Shown here piece after piece: positions 58,640-64,000 of a stretch of 64,000 nucleotides of DNA (the first letter of the stretch is position 1; each line of letters begins with the position of its first letter). Position numbers and translations under genes: made by a program. Source of the DNA: Inia geoffrensis. Its lineage: Eukaryota; Chordata; Mammalia; Artiodactyla; Iniidae. The notes under the pieces were generated by a model. The model was not told the origin of the DNA, did no database searches, and saw only the letters and a program-made list of their open reading frames with translations. The stretch is from positions 176,977,494 to 177,041,493 of the forward strand of contig CM070899.1 in assembly GCA_036417435.1 (NCBI GenBank). Reading direction: 5' to 3'.

Positions 58640-59075
58640 GCCCAAGGAAAGAAGCCGGATACAAAAAGCCATGTGCTGGATGATTCCATTTACATGAAGT
58701 ATCCAGAATAGGCAAAAGAGACAAAGTGGATTCATGGTTGTCAGAGGCTGCAGGGAAAAGAGAAGAGGTACCAAGTTTCTTTGGGGGTGATGAAAATGTG
58801 CTGGAATTAGATAGAAGTGATGGTTGCACAACTCTGTGAGTATGCTAAAACCATTGAATTGTACACTTTGAAAGGGTGGGGAAATTCCCTGGCAGTCCAG
58901 TGGTTAAGACCCCACGCTTCCAAGGCAGGGGGCGTGGGTTCGATCCTTGGTCGGGGAACTAAGATCCCACGTGCTGCACGGTGCAGCCAAAAAAAAAAAA
59001 AGTAAAAGGGTGGATATTACAGTGTGTGAATTATATCTCAATTAACAAAAGAAGCAGCATGAACACTTTTTTACC
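58640..59075 (+). mobile_element. Old L1 3' end, containing a SINE
   Basis: ATGATTCCATTTACATGAAG, GTGATGGTTGCACAACTCTG, ATTGAATTGTACACTTTGAAAG, then after the SINE GTGAATTATATCTCAATTAA. Same family as bases 1-475. Confidence 0.75.
58879..59000 (+). mobile_element. Very short CHR-type SINE inside the L1 3' end
   Basis: AATTCCCTGGCAGTCCAGTGG, box B GGTTCGATCCTTGG, 13-A tail. AAAGGGTGG is repeated on both sides as its TSD. Confidence 0.85.
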
Positions 59076-59374
59076 AGAAGTTCTCAGAAAACCTCTCCTC
59101 ACCTATCAGTGATCTGAACTACAGTACGTGAATGAACCAGTGTCCTGGGGGATGCCCTGTGTCCAGTGAGAAGCATGTGGGTGCTGAGTGGCTTAGATTC
59201 CTCAGCGCCCATCCCCTAGAGCTAGGATCAACCTTCTTCACCCTGTGACTGCTACAAAAAAGAAAGAGGTGCCAAGGATGTGGGACAAACACAATTGCTG
59301 TTCTTCTACTTCTTTTCTCCTGGCATCCCACATCTTGGGCATGTCTTTATACCTGCTCGTATTCTATTATAATG

Positions 59375-59515
59375 TATTATAATTGTCTCTTTGCTGTCTC
59401 CCCTACTATATCGCAAGCTCCTTGAATGCAAGGGCCTCTGAGTATCCCCAATGGCTAGTACAGTGTCTAGTCATGGAAGGTAATCAGTAAATGCTTATTG
59501 AATAAATGATTGATT
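59375..59515 (+). mobile_element. L2 3' end
   Basis: TCTCCCCTACTATATCGCAAGC, GAGTATCCCCAATGGCTAGTAC and GTAAATGCTTATTGAATAAATG. Confidence 0.72.
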
Positions 59516-59848
59516 TGAAACTTGGAAATATCTCCTTTTCTGGCTGATGGGCAAGACCCCCAGAATCAGCAGTTCCTTATTGGTATGAAGCCATGCCTTC
59601 TGATACACCCTTAACGCATTACCCGCAAAACGTTAAGTATTGAATCACTCATAGCTTTGTGTGAGTTTGTTTTATCAGCTCCTCTCTGACTCAGGGAAGA
59701 AAACTAGCCTGGGCTTCCCAGAAGTAGAAAAACATGGAGAGGAACTTGTCAACCTGACCTTTTAGTCTGGAACCAGCTCATGTGACAAGATCATGACCTA
59801 ATAGTTTTTTTCTGTGTGTGTGTGTGTGTTTAAAATATGAATTTCCAG

Positions 59849-60164
59849 GCTTCCCTGGTGGCGCAGTGGTTAAGAATCCGCCTGCCAATGCAGGGGACAC
59901 AGGTTCAAGCCCCGGTCGGGGAAGATCCCACATGCTGCGGAGCAGCTAAGCCCGTGCGCCACAACTACTGAGCCTTCAGTGCTGCAACTACTGAAGCCCA
60001 CACACCTAGAGCCCGTGCTCTGCAACAAGAGAAGCCACCACAAAGAGAAGCCTGTGCACTGCAATGAAGAGTAGCCCCCGCTCACCACAACTAGAGAAGT
60101 CCCGTGCGCAGCAATGAAGACCCAATGCAGCCAAAGATAAATAAAATAAAATTAATTAATGAAA
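59849..60164 (+). mobile_element. CHR-type SINE, ~300-bp class
   Basis: GGCTTCCCTGGTGGCGCAGTGG, box B GGTTCAAGCCCCGG, tail AAATAAAATAAAATTAATTAA. TSD TATGAATTTCCA perfect on both sides. Confidence 0.92.
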
Positions 60165-60223
60165 AAAAGTATGAATTTCCAATTGTTTAAGATATACCAA
60201 TGCTTGACCCAACTTGTTATATC

Positions 60224-60240
60224 TCACACACACACACTCA

Positions 60241-60280
<40 letters not shown>
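60224..60280. repeat. (CA)n microsatellite
   Basis: About 27 CA units with two CTCA interruptions near the left end. Confidence 0.95.
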
Positions 60281-60474
60281 CACATCCTCAGTGATAACTC
60301 CAGTTTCTGAAATGGAAAAGAGGCATTAGGCATCTTGAAGCAAAGATAAAGGGGAAATGAAGTCTTAGTAATTTAAAACAGTTCTTTGAGGTGGTAAATC
60401 CTCATGGACAAAGGGGTAAGGATAGAGATAATTTATATTCTGTTTGAATCCCAGGGGCCTCTGATAAGGAGCTT

Positions 60475-60670
60475 AAAAAATTTCTTTTTTATTTATTGGC
60501 TGCGTTGGCTCTTAGTTGCAGCACGCGGAATCTTTCATTGCAGTGTGCAGGCTCTTTGTTGCAGCACATGGGTTAGCAGTCTGTGGGAGCTTAGTTCCCC
60601 AACCAGGGATTGAACCTGCATCGCCTGCATTGGAAGGTGGATTCTTAACCACTGGACTACCAGGGGAGTC
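60475..60670 (-). mobile_element. CHR-type SINE, long variant, shortened
   Basis: TTTTTTATTTATTGGCTGCG at left, GGAGCTTAGTTCCCCAACC, and ACTACCAGGGGAGTCC head at right. Same variant as 51380-51723. Confidence 0.83.
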
Positions 60671-60674
60671 CCTG

Positions 60675-63600
60675 AAAAGGAGTTTTTGATAAGATCTATA
60701 AGGATGCCTTCAGCTCTAAAGCCTTAAAGTTGTGGGATTCATCACAGAATAGTTTGTTTGGGAAAGCTGTTAAAGAGAGGTCATAGAAAATAACCTATAG
60801 CTTCAATTCTTTAGCTAAAAACTTTAATAGTGTTATAGTTAATTTGGAAAAGCAAGTATACCACGAGCTCTGAGATTTATGGATATAGTAAACTCACTAA
60901 GCAGGAATTAACAAATCAATGAAGGGAGGAAATTTCAAGTCTACATTTGTAGGCAGAAAATAAGGCAGGCGGAGCTTTATTAAGCGCAAGTGACGAGTAA
61001 TGCAGTTAGAGAAAAACAATTCCATCTATCTAAGTCTGTAAATTGACAAATTTTGAGCTATCAGATACAACCTGGGAAAAGGATTAAACATTATCATGGA
61101 TATGAGAACTATATTCTACAGAAATATACACAAAATTGGATGTTTACATCGATACTACTTATAACATTGAAAAACTAGAATCGTAATCGTTTCTAAAATG
61201 AAATTGTTTTAATAAGTTATTGTACGTGTATCCATGAAATAATATATAGGTAAGAAGATACACTATTCTAATAACTACCTGGAGGCACTCTGGGAACTTG
61301 ATGAATTAACTTGATGCATGAAATACTGGCTTGTGAATCCATGATGTCAGTACAAGTAACAGGTATTATTAAAAAATAATGATAAAAATTTAAAACGTGT
61401 CTGGTGACTCAAGAAAGTTTTCGTGGATTGTCTGGGGCTAGTTATAGTAATTCTAGGGGACTCGTTGGGACACAGAAAAAGGTCTCCTGCAAAACCACAT
61501 TGGGGGGATGGAGGACAAGGTGGGAAGGTGAGGAAGGAGCTATTTGGTTGTTTACATCTTTTTCAGGAAGCATGCCTGAACTCCACAAGGAAACAAGGCA
61601 GAGGATTCAGGGCTGACACTCGGAAAACCCCTCAGGACCAGGGGGCCTGAGCTGCTGGCAGTGCCTTCTCTTAGAATTACAGCCCAAAGGTTTTCAAAAG
61701 ACACTTTAGAAGATATGATTAAATAGATGACAACCTATTTTTAAGAAGGTAGATAAAAAAAAAAATCTTTCCTCCAGAGGCATTCCATGTGAGTCCACTT
61801 GGATCACAAGATAAGTCACTTCTGAATGTTTCCTGCAGCCTCCGAAATTCAGTAGCCAATTACTTCCACAGAGAACAAAGCTCAAGGGTGAAGGGAAGAA
61901 TGGAAGAGCTTTGAAGGGCCATTTCCACTTGCTCGTAAGCACTCTGAATGAAATGTAAGCTGTTCCAGGTGGTACCAGATTGATTGTATATTGCTCCATC
62001 TTTATCTTGGCTGTCCAGACAATACATTTTATTTGGGATTTAATTGTCCTTTACTTCCTCATACCTTCTCCTCCCAATCAATTAATAATCAGTAAGCCTT
62101 TAATTAAGCATTCTCATATACAGTGTGTAAGATCCTTTGGTAAAGACACTATTGAATAAAATGTAACAAGGGGATGCGCATTCCATTTGGGAATGTATGT
62201 TTACTGTGACTCCTCAGTCGTTCTTTTTTTTACACTTTCCTGAGTTCTTAATCCACTAATGTCAAAATGATCCATCGGGGGAAATGGTGCCCAACTGATG
62301 AACCTGTTCCCTGCAAAGTTTCAATGCAATTCCCAAACTCTGTATACTCAAGAGTGGACCTTTCTGTGCAAACTTGTTATTGTTATTCTTCAGATCTGAT
62401 CCATCTATGCCATATCACATAACAAATAATTGGCTACAGATGTATCCATTGTATAAACCTTGATTTCACCAAGAAAGAAAGTACATCATAATTACTAGGT
62501 TTCTGTTTGGTGATTAATCAGAGAACTTTGAACTTGCCTTCCACAAAACACAGAGGAATATTCCCATGCCATTGCAGAACGTTAGGTATCTCACTGAAAG
62601 AACGGGTTGCATGCTCCCTGAAATATTTTAGCAACCTCTGACTCTGCCAAATTGTTTAATACCTACAGGATAACACAAAAGAATTTGAATGGTGTTTCAA
62701 TTATAAATGCTTCAGAAGAAATCTAGTGATGTGAATATTACAAGGAAAAAAATCACGGTCCATTTATTGGACTCGATGTGAAATAAGCACACTGCAAACA
62801 GTTGCTCTGATTCATGCCTCAAGGCTGTTCTACTTAAGCAGGCTCTCAAGATCCAACAAGTCATCTGGTGACTCAGGCAACTGCTGAGCAGAAAACAAAA
62901 TTGCTCAGTCCAGCATGTGTTTCTGAAGCATTTACTGGGTGTAGCTTTTATGATCCAGCTGAATCCTTTTTTTGCAAGACTTGCAACAAACTATTGAATA
63001 ACAAAGCGAAACAAGTCTGTGGCATTCCAGAAGGATCCCCTAATCTAGATATAAAATATGGAAGTTACAACTAATCTGCACAAATGCACATAGGGAGGAC
63101 TGTGCTAGACCAATTTAATAAAAAGGCTAATGCTGGCAAAGTGTATTTAATTTGGTACAGTTTCATCAATTAGTTATACTTGACAAAATCAGAACATAAA
63201 AATATTTTAAAATTTGACGGTTTGGATTAATGAGATCAACTCAATGGACAATCTGCTTAAACCTTATGCATTATTAAGGTTATTAAGAAAATTATAAGCT
63301 ATGGTCTATAGTCTGACATCTTAAAGAATAGGAACTCAAAGCATTTTTATAATTACACCCTGAAACTTTATTCACCTTTTCACTGTTGGATATGATCACA
63401 TGGGCAAACACAGATGGGATTTCTGAAAACTCAGGAATAAAAAGAATTGTGAATCATGAGAAAATGGCTCTACATTTTAACTTTTATAGTGCTTATTTTC
63501 CCCCAGTTTTATTGCGATATAATTGACACAGAGCTCTGTATAAATTTAAGGCATCCCACATAATGACTTGACATATCTATCTATATAATTGCAAAATGAT

Positions 63601-64000
63601 TTAGTACTTTTTTTGTATTTAATTTCTGTAGCACTTAATTTCTTAGCTTTGGAAATTTTTGTACTTAAAGCAAATACTTCTTGAAAGGCAATTATTAAAT
63701 TGAGAATAAGAGAGTCTACAAGAAAATAATGACACAAAAAGTTCACTTCCATTTTTATGTCAAATATTGAAACTATATTGGTGCTTAACTATGTATTGGG
63801 GTTTGTTAACTACACTATTTTGAAACCCTTCCATGCCTCCCCCGCAATGTTTATTTTGAAAACAAATAAACCAACAACAACACCAAAAATCTATAGAAAA
63901 GTTGAAAGGATAGTACAATGAAGACATATATTCTTTACCTAAATTCACCACTTTTTAATATTTTATCACATTTGCCTCACCTATTTATCTATCTATGCAC
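60675..64000. other. Right-hand intergenic DNA, largely unique
   Basis: AT-rich with few recognisable repeats; 63500-63570 is an old L1 3' UTR piece (TTTATTGCGATATAATTGAC). No exon, CpG island or RNA gene recognised. Confidence 0.45.

Noticed and set aside
60224..60280. CRISPR-like periodicity
   Set aside because: Plain CA dinucleotide repeat; no spaced direct repeats anywhere in the window.

Overview
This window is nuclear DNA from a mammal, most probably a cetacean. The best evidence is some two dozen copies of tRNA-derived SINEs of the CHR (cetacean-hippopotamus-ruminant) type. They carry Pol III box A and B sequences and come in three layouts: a very short one, a roughly 200-bp GC-rich one with a pure poly-A tail, and a roughly 300-bp one with AAATAAAT-type tails. 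Several are young enough to show intact target-site duplications (TSDs). The rest of the DNA is AT-rich, with long introns, L1, L2, MIR, hAT and LTR fossils, and no bacterial or viral gene organisation.

One cellular gene is supported. It lies on the minus strand, and four coding exons can be assembled with exact splice sites and matching reading phase: 42185-42348 (start codon, in a CpG island), 18623-18743, 11947-12090 and 9969-10043. They encode the first 168 residues of a coiled-coil-like protein and continue past the left edge. The conserved core in exon 2, followed by charged helical exons, fits my memory of the C10orf67 (DUF4709) family. The name comes from recognition, not a database search. 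Intron 1 is 23.4 kb long and hosts most of the unusual material.

Region by region: 1-9.97 kb is intron with L1 and SINE insertions and two ERV LTRs. 10-19 kb holds exons 4 to 2, with L1 3' ends and MIRs between them. 19-24 kb has a hAT fossil and old repeats. 24.7-36 kb is a nested retroelement mosaic. An old ERVL-like pol (RNase H/integrase region, then a dUTPase-like segment about 8 kb downstream) has been split by several LTRs. One of those LTRs was itself entered by a 5.1-kb L1 with a perfect 13-bp TSD, and a SINE sits in another. 36-42 kb has LTR, L2 and SINE material. 42.05-42.66 kb is the CpG-island promoter. 42.7-64 kb, upstream of the gene, has no recognised cellular gene. It holds an RPL30 processed pseudogene (about 50.94-51.37 kb), a pair of related LTR-like repeats (48.1-49.2 kb), microsatellites and scattered SINE, L2 and MIR copies.

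No previously undescribed biological system is evident. The most informative observations are the gene structure, the insertion chronology at 24.7-36 kb, the internally deleted L1, and the start-deleted RPL30 retrocopy whose own TSD was reused by a SINE.
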